From Lachnospiraceae bacterium (GTDB taxonomy: Bacteria; Bacillota_A; Clostridia; Lachnospirales; Lachnospiraceae), in the NCBI GenBank assembly GCA_017632755.1, contig JAGBQU010000286.1, positions 1 to 5,162 on the forward strand: 5,162 nt of DNA, in the 5' to 3' direction. Positions within the stretch are counted from its first letter, which is position 1, and the number at the start of each line of letters is the position of its first letter. Positions 4,756-5,162 of this stretch are shown piece by piece. The notes beneath the pieces are model-generated. The model ran no database searches and was not told the DNA's origin. It worked only from the letters and a program-made list of their open reading frames with translations. The translations under genes and the position numbers were made by a program.

Positions 4756-5162
4756 ATGTCACAAAAAGGAAAGTATTATATAACAACGGCGATTGCCTAT
4801 ACATCCGGGAAACCGCACATTGGCAACAATTACGAGATCGTTCTTGCCGACAGCATTGCAAGATACAAGAGGAAGGAAGGCTATGATGTCTTTTTCCAGA
4901 CAGGAACGGACGAACACGGACAAAAGATCGAAATCAAGGCGCAGGAAGCCGGCATTACCCCCAAGGAATTCGTGGATAATGTAGCGGGAACCATCCGTGG
5001 ACTCTGTGATCTGCTGGGCACATCCTATGATAAATTTATCCGTACCACGGACGATTATCATGAGAGACAGGTGCGAAAGATCTTTAGACGTCTGTATGAT
5101 CAGGGGGATATCTATAAGGGTGCTTACGAGGGTCTTTACGGTACACCTTGCGAGTCCTTCTG
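4756..5162 (+). CDS. metG: Methionyl-tRNA synthetase, N-terminal part (cut by window edge)
   Basis: Only the first 135 codons are in the window. The enzyme is a cytoplasmic class I synthetase that charges tRNA-Met with methionine using ATP. The Rossmann-fold start is clear: TTAIAYTSGKPHIGNNYE (10-27) carries the class I HIGH-type signature as HIGN (21-24), a variant I associate with clostridial MetRS. FQTGTDEHGQKIE (47-59) is the diagnostic MetRS motif. The last residues, YEGLYGTPCESF (124-135), reach the zinc-knuckle insert, where the first CxxC is expected as YCxPCE; here position 129 is Gly (GGT) and only C132 remains. The start is fixed by GGGAGG (4743-4748), 7 nt upstream of the ATG. The KMSKS loop and anticodon-binding domain lie beyond the window. 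The gene is divergent from the peptidase gene. Confidence 0.97.
   Translation, partial: MSQKGKYYITTAIAYTSGKPHIGNNYEIVLADSIARYKRKEGYDVFFQTGTDEHGQKIEIKAQEAGITPKEFVDNVAGTIRGLCDLLGTSYDKFIRTTDDYHERQVRKIFRRLYDQGDIYKGAYEGLYGTPCESF

Noticed and set aside
4816..4827. HIGN in place of HIGH as a sign of a defective synthetase
   Set aside because: The GKPHIGN form is, to my knowledge, common in clostridial MetRS, so it is lineage-typical and not damage.

Overview
The window looks like chromosomal DNA from an anaerobic Clostridia-type Firmicute, most likely Lachnospiraceae. The reasons are protein-level: a methionyl-tRNA synthetase of the clostridial type (start of the form KxKYYxTTAIAYTSGKPHIGN), a Firmicutes-type 338-residue nucleoid-associated protein, a FabT-like MarR regulator and a DUF885-type lipoprotein. 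Purine-rich Shine-Dalgarno sites and roughly balanced GC content agree with this. The assignment rests on recognition of families, not on a search.

Layout from left to right. Positions 1-944 (minus) hold an AEC-family permease that runs off the left edge. A divergent spacer (945-1161) carries a good minus-strand promoter and a small perfect hairpin in the permease leader. Positions 1162-2178 (plus) encode a nucleoid-associated protein of the NA37/YejK (NdpA) family. Positions 2234-2665 (plus) encode a FabT-like MarR regulator with a TTG start; a 16-bp perfect palindrome just upstream is a candidate autoregulatory operator. The regulator ends at a strong intrinsic terminator (2670-2700). Next comes a dense set of palindromes (2695-2837), ending in a second strong plus-strand terminator that lies inside the 3' end of the convergent gene. 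That gene (2750-4618, minus) encodes a lipoprotein metallopeptidase of the DUF885 family. A second divergent spacer (4619-4755) leads to metG (4756 onward, plus), cut by the right edge.

The genes do not form one pathway. They are separate transcription units: permease (minus), nucleoid protein plus regulator (plus, possibly with an internal promoter), peptidase (minus) and metG (plus). The window is mostly ordinary core genome. The parts worth a second look are the palindrome cluster between the convergent genes and how it supplies the peptidase C-terminus, the palindrome upstream of the MarR gene, the orphan position of a FabT-like regulator, an apparent loss of a zinc-knuckle cysteine in MetRS, and a roughly threefold excess of GATC sites. 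I see no CRISPR array, tRNA, rRNA, transposase, prophage gene or convincing new multi-gene system.
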